Assembly (NCBI GenBank): GCA_943787405.1
Contig: CALSMH010000003.1
Location: 386,218 to 450,217, forward strand
DNA length: 64,000 bases
Direction: 5' to 3'
DNA from: an uncultured Nitrosomonadaceae bacterium
Lineage (GTDB): Bacteria > Pseudomonadota > Gammaproteobacteria > Burkholderiales > Nitrosomonadaceae
The translations under genes were made by a program, and so were the position numbers. Numbering within the stretch: the stretch's first letter is position 1; each line of letters starts with the position of its first letter. Shown here piece after piece: positions 1 to 9,053 of this stretch. The notes below the pieces were generated by a model. That model searched no databases. It was given only the letters and a program-made list of their open reading frames with translations, and was not told the DNA's origin.

Positions 1-222
1 ATTTCTAAAACGTCCCATTCTAACAGAAATCATACCAGCACCACTACATCTAAACAGTAACTTATTACTATAATTTAGTCAGAAATATAGAAACTAATAA
101 TTTACTTGTTTATACATATAGCTCGAACAATCAAACAGATTAATACTTCTATAGCCTTATGATCAGAAAATTAACTTATAAAGTCTGGCTACTATATTTT
201 TTACTAAGCTCATTTAAAGTGT

Positions 223-342
223 TCAGTCGTCATCCTTGATCCAGCGCAAAAATAGGATACAACCCAGAATAAAACCCAGACCTAAAGCAACTTTTAAAAG
301 CTCTTTAAAGAACCAAAACACCATAGACTCATGAAATTCCAA
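223..342 (-). CDS. possible 39-aa single-pass membrane protein (TTG start)
   Basis: This is a short ORF of 39 codons. A TTG start at 342 is preceded by AAGGA with 9 nt spacing; an internal ATG at 324 would give 33 residues. The peptide has an amphipathic N-terminal stretch (FWFFKELLKVAL), one hydrophobic segment (residues about 18-34, GLGFILGCILFL), then RWIKDDD, which would leave a charged tail. The layout (Shine-Dalgarno, one transmembrane helix, charged end) is what real small membrane proteins look like. Support is only the ribosome binding site and the composition. It lies downstream of the secreted hypothetical gene on the same strand. The function is unknown, and a chance ORF in AT-rich DNA is possible. 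Confidence 0.4.
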   Translation of the reverse strand: MEFHESMVFWFFKELLKVALGLGFILGCILFLRWIKDDD

Positions 343-431
343 TTAATTTGATCCTTATAAAAAAACAAACTAAAACTTAAATTATACATATAGGCCATCA
401 AGCCCCACTATATTGATTCTCTAGTTCTGAG

Positions 432-977
432 CTATGGAGAATAGCCATTCTTCCATTTTTCATATGATATTACTGTAGCTAGCTCTCCAAAATCAAGAAA
501 CCATGTATCCACTACCCATGATTTCATACTGCTAGTTTCAATAATATGACTGGCATAATGTAAATTTATAAGTAGTGGATTACGCCAGACAATTTCTCCT
601 ATCTGATGATAATTCAGCCACCCTTGCTGTTGTATGTAGACAAGAAATGTAGTGTCATTTCTACTATGATCAACACAGTCCATTCGTCCTTTTACAGAGG
701 AATCTTTAAAATTACCCCCGCGATCAGATGCAATAGGACTGTATTTAGCCGCTTCCAGATATAATCTACGCACTGCATGTCGAATAGCCTCTCGTTCTTC
801 TAACGCCGATGTTACTGATAAAAAAAAGACCCTAACCTGACTATGAACATCTGAAGAAACTGTGAAGCTTGTTTTCTTTAAGCAATTAGCCTGATAACAA
901 ACAGATAGTGTTTGGCCAAGAGATGGGGTGCTAATAAATACGCATACCAAACCCAGGATTAAATATAAATTCCGCAT
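432..977 (-). CDS. secreted hypothetical protein
   Basis: This is a 181-aa protein with a clear Sec signal peptide (hydrophobic residues 3-16, likely cleavage after SLG/Q near residue 21), so it should be periplasmic or secreted. I do not recognise the family with certainty. The second half has a Cys in RMDCVDHS (about residues 98-105), a HYASH segment (about 140-144) and WVVDTW (about 153-158). The order Cys, His, Asp recalls transglutaminase-like or papain-like cysteine hydrolases, but this is a guess from pattern only. Two more cysteines (CYQANC) follow the signal peptide and could form a disulphide. It is the last large gene of the minus-strand series that runs down from ubiE. Confidence 0.75.
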   Translation of the reverse strand: MRNLYLILGLVCVFISTPSLGQTLSVCYQANCLKKTSFTVSSDVHSQVRVFFLSVTSALEEREAIRHAVRRLYLEAAKYSPIASDRGGNFKDSSVKGRMDCVDHSRNDTTFLVYIQQQGWLNYHQIGEIVWRNPLLINLHYASHIIETSSMKSWVVDTWFLDFGELATVISYEKWKNGYSP

Positions 978-1086
978 AATTTCTTAAATAGGTATCAAAC
1001 AGCCCTAGTGACTACTACAGAGAAAATGATGTAATTTTCTGTTAAAAATTTATCTCAGGCCGTTTGGCCCTTTCCGATAACTAGAA

Positions 1087-1719
1087 TCAGTACCAATCTA
1101 ATACTGTCCGTTTAATAATATGCAGTTTGCCGTGAAAAAAATGTTCAGCGGCAGGAATTACTACTATCGGCAAATCCTGAGGAGCAGCCCATTCTAAAAT
1201 TTTTTTAAGCGGGACTACCTCATCTTGATCACCCTGAATAATTAATACTCTTTTAGCATAGCTAGAAACTGATGGCGCCTGAAGGTGGTCTACCGAAGGA
1301 GCAACCATAATAATGCTCTCCGGACTAGTAATCTTTGCTACATGAGCTTGAATTGCACCTCCAAAAGAAAAACCGGCCAGTAATAGCGGTAAATTATTAG
1401 ACCCCATATCAAACTGATTACGGATTGCCTCGACTACTGCAATGGCGTCTTCTGTTTCGCCCAAGCCATCACCATAGCTTCCCTCGCTCTTGCCTACACC
1501 TCTGTAATTAAACTTAACCGTGACAAACCCAAGCTCGAATAAAGCCTTAAAAAGAGTATGCACTACCTTATTATCCATGGTCCCACCATATAGTGGATGG
1601 GGATGAGCAATAATGGCTATGCCATGTCTGCGTTCAGAATTTGGCTCCGCCAGAACCGTCTCAAGCTTACCAGCTGGGCCATCAACAAAAAATTTCTGTG
1701 TAATATTGGAATTTAGCAA
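1087..1719 (-). CDS. alpha/beta hydrolase (COG2945-like)
   Basis: This is a 210-aa cytosolic alpha/beta-hydrolase-fold protein. The nucleophile elbow is GFSFGG (residues 116-121, Ser118), the acid is probably Asp166 in GDQDEVVP, and the base is His193 in AEHFFHG, all in the usual order. The early AHPHPLYGGTMDNKVV segment (residues 39-53) is typical of the COG2945 group of small hydrolases. The substrate is unknown. There is no signal peptide and no lid domain. The length fits the family. It follows the ferredoxin gene on the same strand after a gap of about 130 bp, so co-transcription is uncertain. Confidence 0.85.
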   Translation of the reverse strand: MLNSNITQKFFVDGPAGKLETVLAEPNSERRHGIAIIAHPHPLYGGTMDNKVVHTLFKALFELGFVTVKFNYRGVGKSEGSYGDGLGETEDAIAVVEAIRNQFDMGSNNLPLLLAGFSFGGAIQAHVAKITSPESIIMVAPSVDHLQAPSVSSYAKRVLIIQGDQDEVVPLKKILEWAAPQDLPIVVIPAAEHFFHGKLHIIKRTVLDWY

Positions 1720-1851
1720 AATAATTAAAGAGCTAAAGCTAGCTTATATTTTAAACTAACTATCTTCTCATTCTATTGAAGGTGATTACAACCAATCGAT
1801 TGGCTGGTAATAATATTATTTATTGCCATTTCTTACATAACAAATGAAATA

Positions 1852-2160
1852 TTAAATCCTGAGTCGATCCACTATACGACCATTTATAAGATGCTCTTCG
1901 ATAATTTCGTCTACATCTTCTTTATCAATATAGGTATACCAAACCTCATCAGGATAAACCACAATAACCGGACCCTCACTACAACGATCAAGGCAGCCAG
2001 CCATATTTATTCTAATTTTCCCTTTACGATCTAAATTTAATATCTTAATGCGATTTTTAGCATAGTCACGTATTTCTTGAGCACTATGGTCATTACAGCA
2101 CTGTGCTCCAGCCTCCCTCTGATTGACACAGAAAAATACATGCTGTCGATAATAGCTCAT
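1852..2160 (-). CDS. (2Fe-2S) thioredoxin-like ferredoxin
   Basis: This is a 102-aa protein of the thioredoxin-like [2Fe-2S] ferredoxin family. The cluster ligands would be Cys11 (FFCVNQ), Cys21 or Cys22, Cys56 and Cys60 (GCLDRC), which is the CxnC...CxxxC arrangement of this family. It is likely a soluble electron carrier; its partner is not shown by the sequence. It sits about 145 bp downstream of ubiB on the same strand. The C-terminal part (WYTYIDKEDVDEIIEEHL) matches the usual end of such ferredoxins, so the gene looks complete. Confidence 0.9.
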   Translation of the reverse strand: MSYYRQHVFFCVNQREAGAQCCNDHSAQEIRDYAKNRIKILNLDRKGKIRINMAGCLDRCSEGPVIVVYPDEVWYTYIDKEDVDEIIEEHLINGRIVDRLRI

Positions 2161-2304
2161 CTAAATTTTTATAAAATAATCAAGTGTGGATTATACTGAA
2201 ATGATTCATTTATCTTTGATAATCAAACTCCAGATATAGTAATAGATCCCAGCTCTTCTATTAAAAATTACTGCCAAATTTACTAAGAATCTTTTTAAAA
2301 TTTA

Positions 2305-3822
2305 CTATCCCCATATCTGCCAAAATAACAATCCTGTTAACAAGGTTGATAAAATAATTAATAATCGGCTCTGTCGTTTTTCTTCTTGCAGTAGCTCAGT
2401 CATTCTTTTTTCAAGCCCTTCTGCAGGATCTCTATTGAGAGCTTGGTAGAACAATCGAGGAAACTGTGGCGCCATAACAGCCCAGTTTGGCATTTCTTTT
2501 TGTACGCCACTAAGCATCCCACGCCAACCAAGTTGCTCAGACATCCAGTCCCCTAGATATGGCTTAGCTGTTGTCCACAAATCCAGATCCGGGTCAAGAT
2601 CTCGTCCAAGTCCCTCAATATTTAGTAATGTTTTCTGCAGCATAACCAGTTGCGGTTGAATTTCTACATTAAATTTACGTGATGTTTGAAATAAACGTAA
2701 TAGAACACGACCAAAAGAAATCTCTTTTAGTGGCCTATCAAAAATTGGCTCGCATACCGCACGAATTGCATTCTCAAAATCATCAACTCTTGTATCCTTC
2801 GGAGCCCAACCTGCCTCAACATGAGCTTCTGCAACACGCCTATAATCACGGCTAAAAAAAGCCAGAAAATTCTGTGCCAAATAATTCCTATCTTCATCTG
2901 TAAGTGTACCCATTATGCCAAAATCAACTGCAATATATTGCCCGTCACTACCTACAAAAATATTACCAGGGTGCATATCTGCATGAAAATATCCATCTCG
3001 GAACACCTGAGTGAAGAAAATTTCCACTCCCGTACGAGCAAGCTTTGGAATATCTATTCCCTGCTCGCGCAGAATAGATACATGACTAATAGGTGTTCCA
3101 TGAACGCGCCCCATAACCATGACCCCTGGGTAGCAATAGTCCCAATACACTTCTGGTACAAATAACAACGGAGAATTAAGAAAATTACGTCTCAATTGAC
3201 TACAATTAGCAGCTTCACGCTGAAGATCAAGTTCATCATCCAGATGCCGTGCAAATTCCGATACTACCTCTCTTGTTTTCAATCGTTTCCCATCTGGCCA
3301 CAAGGCCTCAGCCAGCCATGCACCGGTTTCCATCAAAGCAACATCATGTGCAATGATCTTATCAATCCCGGGACGTAAGACTTTTACAGCAACCTTCGTG
3401 CCATCATGTAATACTGCAAAATGCACCTGAGCAACTGAAGCACTGGCTATGGGCTCAGAATCAAACTCTAAGAATACTTCATCGACTGATTTTCCATATA
3501 TCTTCTCTAATGTTGTTATTACAATACTGGAAGCAAAAGGCGGGACTTGATCTTGAAGCTTAGCTAATTCATCTGATATATCTAGTGGCAATAGATCACG
3601 ACGGGTAGATAACATTTGACCAAATTTTATAAAAATAGGTCCCAATGCTTCCAAGGCCATACGCAAACGTTCCGCGCGCGGTTTCTTTATTTTTCTACGC
3701 CAAATTGTTATAAAAAAAATCGGTATTTTCAATGCGCGCGCCCAACCGTGGCTTGGGAAAAATTCCTCAAGACCAAAACGAAATGCAACAGCATTAATTT
3801 TTAAAAGACGAAGGAAACGCAT
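2305..3822 (-). CDS. ubiB: ubiquinone biosynthesis protein UbiB (ABC1/ADCK-family kinase-like)
   Basis: UbiB is an atypical protein-kinase-like ATPase needed for ubiquinone synthesis, acting with the membrane-associated Ubi complex. The 505-aa product shows the family KxGQ motif (Lys66-Gln69 in FIKFGQML), the alanine-rich loop (SASVAQVH, 127-134), the ATP-site lysine (Lys147 in VAVKVL), the catalytic HADMHPGN (280-287) and the metal-binding Asp300 in VDFGIMG. A C-terminal hydrophobic helix (about 485-503) anchors it to the inner membrane. It follows ubiJ by about 30 bp on the same strand, giving the ubiE-ubiJ-ubiB order known from other proteobacteria. Confidence 0.97.
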   Translation of the reverse strand: MRFLRLLKINAVAFRFGLEEFFPSHGWARALKIPIFFITIWRRKIKKPRAERLRMALEALGPIFIKFGQMLSTRRDLLPLDISDELAKLQDQVPPFASSIVITTLEKIYGKSVDEVFLEFDSEPIASASVAQVHFAVLHDGTKVAVKVLRPGIDKIIAHDVALMETGAWLAEALWPDGKRLKTREVVSEFARHLDDELDLQREAANCSQLRRNFLNSPLLFVPEVYWDYCYPGVMVMGRVHGTPISHVSILREQGIDIPKLARTGVEIFFTQVFRDGYFHADMHPGNIFVGSDGQYIAVDFGIMGTLTDEDRNYLAQNFLAFFSRDYRRVAEAHVEAGWAPKDTRVDDFENAIRAVCEPIFDRPLKEISFGRVLLRLFQTSRKFNVEIQPQLVMLQKTLLNIEGLGRDLDPDLDLWTTAKPYLGDWMSEQLGWRGMLSGVQKEMPNWAVMAPQFPRLFYQALNRDPAEGLEKRMTELLQEEKRQSRLLIILSTLLTGLLFWQIWG

Positions 3823-3851
3823 TTGTTTTGAAAATATTTGTTCATTTATTA

Positions 3852-4454
3852 TTAATAATCTCTATAAAGCTTCTTATGGATTTTTCCTGCTAATTTTTCT
3901 ACCCGAGTTTCTAATTGCTCCATTTCATTACTTAATGCATTCACGTCAGCAATGAATTCTTTAACATGAGAAGACTTGGTCAATAATGGCTGCTCCTCTA
4001 ACCAGTATTCTGCCAATGCTGCTGATAAATTCTCAGTATTCTCACTGTGCCAGCATTTTATGTCTTTACCAGTCTGCACGATACGGTGAGCAAAAATATC
4101 ACCCGTAATCTTACTCAATTCCTGCTCCATATCCCAATGCAAGTTTCTACTTATATAAATAAGTTCTTCGGCAAATGCATCATCTCCAGAGATGCTAATT
4201 TCGCTATAGGCGCCTTCATCATGAGCAAGTAAGCGAGGCAGCAAACCGAGCGTAAAAGTGGCAGTAGTATCAATACTAGAATTATTAGCCACTGCTAATA
4301 ATTCACCACTCTCCTGTATAGTTAGCGCAGTACTCAAGAATGGTGAAACACAAATCTTTATTGTCTTTCCAGTATGCGACTGAAGCCGTCTCTTAGCCCA
4401 ATTTTCACTAAGCAGAATATGGTTAAATGGAGCTAAAGCTACGGAAGATAGCAT
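3852..4454 (-). CDS. ubiJ: ubiquinone biosynthesis accessory factor UbiJ (SCP2 domain)
   Basis: This 200-aa protein lies exactly where ubiJ is expected, between ubiE and ubiB. The N-terminal 120 residues resemble the SCP2 lipid-binding fold. The C-terminal part (about 160-198, [20 protein letters not shown]) is a predicted coiled coil, as in UbiJ. UbiJ is proposed to bind the hydrophobic ubiquinone intermediates within the soluble Ubi complex. Sequence conservation is low in this family, so the call leans on position and architecture. The start at 4454 gives a normal length. Confidence 0.85.
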   Translation of the reverse strand: MLSSVALAPFNHILLSENWAKRRLQSHTGKTIKICVSPFLSTALTIQESGELLAVANNSSIDTTATFTLGLLPRLLAHDEGAYSEISISGDDAFAEELIYISRNLHWDMEQELSKITGDIFAHRIVQTGKDIKCWHSENTENLSAALAEYWLEEQPLLTKSSHVKEFIADVNALSNEMEQLETRVEKLAGKIHKKLYRDY

Positions 4455-4555
4455 GGTAATTTTGGAATCTCAGAATACTTTTCAAATTTTAAGTTGCAAC
4501 CAAACTAACTTTAAGTCCAACAAATCTATATGCATTATACTTTTTTTACAGGAGC

Positions 4556-5290
4556 CTAGAATTTATTGCCACGGTGCAGCGCAACGATTCCTGCAGTGAG
4601 ATTGAAATACTCAACTCTTTTAAAGCCAATCTGCTGCATTAAGTCCTTTAATCCTTCCTGGTCGGGGTGCACACGAATAGACTCCGCTAGATAACGATAG
4701 CTACTTTCGTCATTAGCAATAAACTTACCTATAGCAGGTAAAATATCAAATGAATATTTATCATAAGCCGGTTGTAATGGTTTCCATATTTTGGAAAACT
4801 CAAGAACTATTAAACGCCCGCCAGGACAAAGCACTCGTAACATTTCCGCTAATGCTACATCCTTATGAGTCATATTCCTAAGCCCAAATCCAACGCTTAC
4901 ACAATTAAAATAATTATCCGGGAAAGGTAATTTTTCAGCGTCACACTGTGCTACTGATGCGTTCAGGCCAGAATCCAAGATTCGGTCACGGCCTATGGAA
5001 AGCATAGAATTATTTATATCAGTAAGCCATATCTCTCCACTCTCTCCGACATGATCAGCAAACAGTGTACTCAGATCCGCTGTGCCACCTGCTATATCAA
5101 GAACTCGATCACCAACCTTGACTCCACTAGCCTGAATAGCAAAGCGTTTCCAAAGCCTGTGCATCCCAGCTGACATAAGGTCATTCATCAAATTATAACG
5201 ACCTGCTACAGAGTCAAATACCCCTGCTACCTTACGCGCTTTATCAGTTTCAGAGACTGAGTTAAAACCGAAATGTGTGGTTTTAGTCAT
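4556..5290 (-). CDS. ubiE: ubiquinone/menaquinone methyltransferase UbiE
   Basis: This is the SAM-dependent C-methyltransferase of ubiquinone synthesis (2-polyprenyl-6-methoxy-1,4-benzoquinol methylase). The 244-aa product has the class I SAM-binding motif [12 protein letters not shown] (63-74), a conserved [12 protein letters not shown] segment and [11 protein letters not shown], which is diagnostic of UbiE. The N-terminus [27 protein letters not shown] is also typical. It heads the ubiE-ubiJ-ubiB series; the gap to ubiJ is about 100 bp. Confidence 0.97.
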   Translation of the reverse strand: MTKTTHFGFNSVSETDKARKVAGVFDSVAGRYNLMNDLMSAGMHRLWKRFAIQASGVKVGDRVLDIAGGTADLSTLFADHVGESGEIWLTDINNSMLSIGRDRILDSGLNASVAQCDAEKLPFPDNYFNCVSVGFGLRNMTHKDVALAEMLRVLCPGGRLIVLEFSKIWKPLQPAYDKYSFDILPAIGKFIANDESSYRYLAESIRVHPDQEGLKDLMQQIGFKRVEYFNLTAGIVALHRGNKF

Positions 5291-5374
5291 AAATAGTTTT
5301 TAAAAAAATAACGTAAATATAATTTCTACAATGAATCTGGAAATCACACCATTAACTGCCTGACAATACTAATT

Positions 5375-5773
5375 CTATTTGTGTACAGGTAATTCTTCGG
5401 ACGATTTCCTATTTTCACCTGCCTCATCCATTCTATCCAGATAATGAAGCCACATTTTATCTTGATTTATACCATAGTTATAAAGCAGATCCCAAGAATA
5501 CAGACCTGAATTATGGCCGTCTGAAAAATTCGGCTGAATTGCATAGCTACCCACTGGCTCAATATGATTTATCATTACATCCTGTTTCCCAGTTTGTAAT
5601 ATTTCTTGCCCAGGACTATGTCCACGAACTTCAGCTGAAGGCGAATGGACCCGCAAAAACTCGTAGGAAAATTTGAAAACCTCCCCGTTTGCAAAAGAAA
5701 TCTCCATTAACCTAGATTTCTGATGTAATTTTATTTCATTTGGTCTAGGAGTATCCGAACTTAAACCTGCCAT
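5375..5773 (-). CDS. DUF971 / GBBH-like N-terminal domain protein
   Basis: This 132-aa protein matches the DUF971 (gamma-butyrobetaine hydroxylase-like N-terminal domain) family: the LMEISFANGEVFKFSYEFLRVHSPSAEVRGH core, then INHIEPVGSYAIQPNFSDGHNSGLYSWDLLY. The biochemical role of the stand-alone domain is unclear; proposals include metal or Fe-S related functions. It is often next to ubiE in betaproteobacteria, and here it lies about 85 bp upstream of ubiE on the same strand. The gene looks complete. Confidence 0.88.
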   Translation of the reverse strand: MAGLSSDTPRPNEIKLHQKSRLMEISFANGEVFKFSYEFLRVHSPSAEVRGHSPGQEILQTGKQDVMINHIEPVGSYAIQPNFSDGHNSGLYSWDLLYNYGINQDKMWLHYLDRMDEAGENRKSSEELPVHK

Positions 5774-5837
5774 AATAAAATTCCATCAGCAAATAGCAAC
5801 GTGTAACAAATACATCTATATTTACAATCTAAAATAT

Positions 5838-6275
5838 TTATTGTAATTCAAGTAATTCGACATCAAAAACTAAAACTGCATTAGGTGGAATCGAGTCACC
5901 AGCTCCGCGCGTACCATATCCAAGATGGGCTGGAATAATCAACGTTCTTTTCCCCCCGACTTTCATTCCTATAACCCCTTGATCCCAGCCTTTAATTACT
6001 CGCCCAATACCTAGTGGAAAAACAAATGGTTCACCCCGATCAATTGAGCTGTCAAATTTAGGGCCCTTTTTCTGAGGTAAATTTGCTTTATATAACCAAC
6101 CTGTGTAATGAACTTTGACTTCTTGCCCTCCAGTTGCTTCTGGACCAGTCCCGATTTTAATATCAGTTTTTATAAGTTCAGTTACTTTTGTAGTATCAGA
6201 GAATGCATTTTGTTGTAGTAACAGCATGCTAAATATTACTGCACTTAGATTAAGTATTACTTTTGCTTTGGTCAT
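5838..6275 (-). CDS. exported FKBP-type peptidyl-prolyl cis-trans isomerase
   Basis: This is a 145-aa single-domain FKBP preceded by a signal peptide (hydrophobic residues 6-24, cleavage near AFS/D). It should assist protein folding in the periplasm. Hallmarks of the FKBP fold are [49 protein letters not shown] and [28 protein letters not shown] with a short spacer precedes the ATG. It starts the minus-strand series that continues into the DUF971 gene after 64 bp. Confidence 0.93.
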   Translation of the reverse strand: MTKAKVILNLSAVIFSMLLLQQNAFSDTTKVTELIKTDIKIGTGPEATGGQEVKVHYTGWLYKANLPQKKGPKFDSSIDRGEPFVFPLGIGRVIKGWDQGVIGMKVGGKRTLIIPAHLGYGTRGAGDSIPPNAVLVFDVELLELQ

Positions 6276-6686
6276 AATTACCTCAAAGAGAAAAATTTAA
6301 TATTTAATTATAATTCGGAACTATATTCTATTATAGAATTCTAGATCCATTTTCATTCTGCATGTGAGTACTATATAAATTTTAAATGGAACCAAATAAG
6401 TCCCCTAATAGGTTACACAAGACCGAAGTATTATACCTGACATATATAGGTAATCATTGCCCGTAACCCTAATAAAACACTTACACGAATTCAACCCTTT
6501 AAATAAATCTACTGTAGATAGATTACAAATATAAGAACGTGGTTTAAAATCAAAAACAAAGCTACCCAAACTATTGGAGTGTTTAAGCATATAATTACAA
6601 AACAGAGACTTCTAATTATTATTAAGTGAAAATACTAATTTATGAAATATCTGGATATTCAAAACAAATCTAACTGCCAGCGATAA
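6276..6686. other. 411-bp AT-rich intergenic region between divergent genes
   Basis: This gap separates the FKBP gene (minus) from the antiporter gene (plus) and must hold both promoters. A TATAAT hexamer on the minus strand (6330-6335) and one on the plus strand (6590-6595) could be -10 elements, but neither has a good -35 at 16-18 bp. A small inverted repeat ATTCTA-TTA-TAGAAT spans 6325-6339. I see no supported gene here. Confidence 0.4.
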
Positions 6687-7943
6687 ATGAACCCTACTAC
6701 AATTGAATTAATTGGCACAATATTATTTGGCGTCGCATTAATTCACACCTTCTCAACTAAATTCTTCCAGCATTTGGCCCATACGCGCCCAGCTCACTCT
6801 GGCATATGGCATTTTTTAGGTGAAGTCGAAGTTGTTTTCGGACTCTGGGCGTTAGTATTGACCTTGGCAATATTGTCCATTAATGGGAAACAAGCTGCCA
6901 CCACTTACCTTGAACAACAAAGCTTTACTGAGCCAATGTTTGTATTCGCCATTATGGTGATCGCCGGTAGTCGCCCTATTCTCCACTTTGCAATGCTCTG
7001 CGTGAAGAAGATTGCAAAAATTATTCCATGGTCAGATGGAATGGCATTTTATTTTGTTACTTTATCATTTGTACCGCTACTAGGTTCTTTCATTACAGAG
7101 CCAGCTGCCATGACGCTAGCCGGACTTATTTTTCTTGAGCGCTATTACTCAAAGGGCATTACGACCAAACTTAAATATGCAACTCTTGGTGTTTTATTTG
7201 TAAACATCTCAGTTGGTGGAACGATGACGACATTTGCTGCTCCACCAGTACTTATGGTAGCAACAAAGTGGGGATGGGACCTCGCATTCATGTTCAGTAC
7301 ATTTGGCTGGAAAGCTATAATCATTGTACTAGTAAATACTTTGGTGGCCACTTTTGTTTTTAGGCGAGAACTCTCAGAGATTCATTTTGATAAAGAATCT
7401 CAAGAAAAAAGGGTCCCCTTGCCCATTTTCTTTACACACTTATTTTTTCTAGTAGGTGTAGTGATTTTTGCTCATCATCCAGAAGTTTTCATGGGGTTAC
7501 TTCTTTTTTTTATTGGCTTTGCTCATGCCTACGAACGTTACCAGGATAGATTAATTCTACGCGAAGGGCTATTGGTTGCTTTTTTCCTTGCGGGACTAGT
7601 TGTTCTAGGAGCGCAACAAAAATGGTGGTTACAACCAATGCTAGTAGGCATGGATACTACTGTTCTCTTCTATGGCGCTACATTTCTTACAGCATTTACT
7701 GATAATGCTGCGCTAACATATCTTGGCTCTTTATTGGAGGGAACAAGTCCAGAATTCCAATATTCTCTTGTCGCTGGAGCAGTGACGGGAGGTGGCCTGA
7801 CAGTCATTGCTAATGCTCCTAATCCTGCAGGTTTTTCCATACTCAAAGAATCATTTGAAGATGACTCGATCCATCCTTTAGGACTATTAGTGGCCGCATT
7901 ACCACCTACATTTGTTGCTATTCTTGCGTTCCAATTTCTCTGA
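6687..7943 (+). CDS. putative Na+/H+ antiporter (multi-pass membrane protein)
   Basis: This is a 418-aa integral inner-membrane protein with about ten or more hydrophobic segments. Features such as SFVPLLGSFITEPAAMTLAGLIFLERY and FLTAFTDNAALTYLGSLLEG, followed by TVIANAPNPAGFSIL, match the putative Na+/H+ antiporter family (ArsB/NhaD-like superfamily). Those two half-sites (EPAAM and DNAALT...ANAPNP) look like the paired transport motifs of the superfamily. It probably helps sodium or pH homeostasis. It is monocistronic, with the neighbours on both sides on the opposite strand. No strong ribosome binding site precedes this ATG. Confidence 0.8.
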   Translation: MNPTTIELIGTILFGVALIHTFSTKFFQHLAHTRPAHSGIWHFLGEVEVVFGLWALVLTLAILSINGKQAATTYLEQQSFTEPMFVFAIMVIAGSRPILHFAMLCVKKIAKIIPWSDGMAFYFVTLSFVPLLGSFITEPAAMTLAGLIFLERYYSKGITTKLKYATLGVLFVNISVGGTMTTFAAPPVLMVATKWGWDLAFMFSTFGWKAIIIVLVNTLVATFVFRRELSEIHFDKESQEKRVPLPIFFTHLFFLVGVVIFAHHPEVFMGLLLFFIGFAHAYERYQDRLILREGLLVAFFLAGLVVLGAQQKWWLQPMLVGMDTTVLFYGATFLTAFTDNAALTYLGSLLEGTSPEFQYSLVAGAVTGGGLTVIANAPNPAGFSILKESFEDDSIHPLGLLVAALPPTFVAILAFQFL

Positions 7944-8009
7944 TCATAGAGAGCTGATATCAAAAATCTAAAGACTAGTGCTAAAGGGCACCCAAAACAT
8001 ATAAAGCCA

Positions 8010-8843
8010 TCAGCTACTTCGTAGCTTAAGCCGATTATTTTTCTCCATCCATTTTTTAATACGATTGGCATCACCAATACGTGTATTTTTTCCCCAAGAA
8101 TCAAGTAATACTATTATTACCGGGTTGCCAAGTATTTGTGCATGCATAACTAAACAACGCCCAGCTGCCTTCAAAAAACCAGTTTTTGAAATATCAATAT
8201 CCCAAATTCCACGGCGCACAAGAATATTAGAATTCTTGTACAGTAGGGCATGTTTCCTACGAGGAAGTTTTACTGCATACGCTGCAGTAGTAGTATATTT
8301 TCGGATAAGTTTGTAGTTATGAGCAGCTCCAACCAGTTTAGCTAAGTCACGGGCAGTAGAAACGTTCCTGCTACTTAGTCCGGTAGACTCGACAAAAAAA
8401 CTGTTTCCCATTCCCAGTTCAAAAGCTTTGTTATTCATTGCTTTAACAAACGCCCTCTTGCCACCGGGATAAGTACGCCCTAATGCTGCAGCCGCACGAT
8501 TATCTGATGACATCAGTGCCAACAACAACAACTCTTTACGAGTAAGTTTAGCTCCAAGTGACAACCGTGAACGAGTATTTTTTAAACGATCAATATCAGC
8601 CGACCGAATAGAAATTTTCTGATTTAACGCTAATTTTGCATCAAGCACCACCATCGCCGTCATCAGCTTAGTAATTGAAGCAATTGGCCTGATTTTATCT
8701 GCATTCTTCCGGTAAATAACATTCCCTTGTTTAACGTCCAGAACCATTACAGATTCTGACCTCAGGCGTAACTCGCCCTGCTTTGCAACAGCAGCACCGG
8801 TAAAAAGAATTACTATAGATAATATTAGGAGTATCTTTTGCAT
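8010..8843 (-). CDS. pbpG: D-alanyl-D-alanine endopeptidase, PBP7 type
   Basis: This is a periplasmic serine peptidase of the S11 family acting on peptidoglycan. The 277-aa product has a signal peptide (residues 1-20, ending AAVA). It also has the three penicillin-binding motifs: SxxK as Ser56-Lys59 (SITK), SxN as Ser113-Asn115 (SDN) and KTG at 220-222. The length and lack of a C-terminal amphipathic anchor fit PBP7/8 endopeptidases rather than DacA/DacC carboxypeptidases. The gene is transcribed toward the antiporter gene. Confidence 0.88.
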   Translation of the reverse strand: MQKILLILSIVILFTGAAVAKQGELRLRSESVMVLDVKQGNVIYRKNADKIRPIASITKLMTAMVVLDAKLALNQKISIRSADIDRLKNTRSRLSLGAKLTRKELLLLALMSSDNRAAAALGRTYPGGKRAFVKAMNNKAFELGMGNSFFVESTGLSSRNVSTARDLAKLVGAAHNYKLIRKYTTTAAYAVKLPRRKHALLYKNSNILVRRGIWDIDISKTGFLKAAGRCLVMHAQILGNPVIIVLLDSWGKNTRIGDANRIKKWMEKNNRLKLRSS

Positions 8844-8986
8844 TTTTCTTGTTCCAACCGAAGAATTTCGGTACTTTCGATCAACAAAATTATTTTTTTA
8901 ACCACATATATATAAAAATCTTAACTATAAACTGTATATCAATACTTGTAAAAATCTATATTTCTCAACCTTTAAAAATCAATGAA

Positions 8987-9011
8987 TTATTGCACAATAA
9001 TAGAGTGCAAT
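8987..9011. repeat. inverted repeat ATTGCAC-N9-GTGCAAT
   Basis: ATTGCAC (8989-8995) and GTGCAAT (9005-9011) are perfect 7-bp arms separated by 9 nt. A second small palindrome TTATTG-CA-CAATAA (8987-9000) overlaps the left arm. The element lies between the ABC exporter stop and the pbpG start, both on the minus strand. It could be an operator for pbpG or a weak terminator, but no T-run directly follows on either strand. Confidence 0.35.
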
Positions 9012-9053
9012 ACTTTGTGTTAGCTAGGTATCGTCTGCTTGATGTGCCCTGCT

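Noticed and set aside
6390-6420. CCTAATAGG motif shared by the FKBP/antiporter gap and the amoC leader
   Set aside because: It is a short AT-rich near-palindrome that is expected by chance in this genome; only two copies were noticed and there is no shared context.
6405-6590. 61-aa minus-strand ORF in the FKBP/antiporter gap
   Set aside because: It has no good ribosome binding site, no recognisable features and an average composition for AT-rich intergenic DNA, so it is likely a chance ORF.
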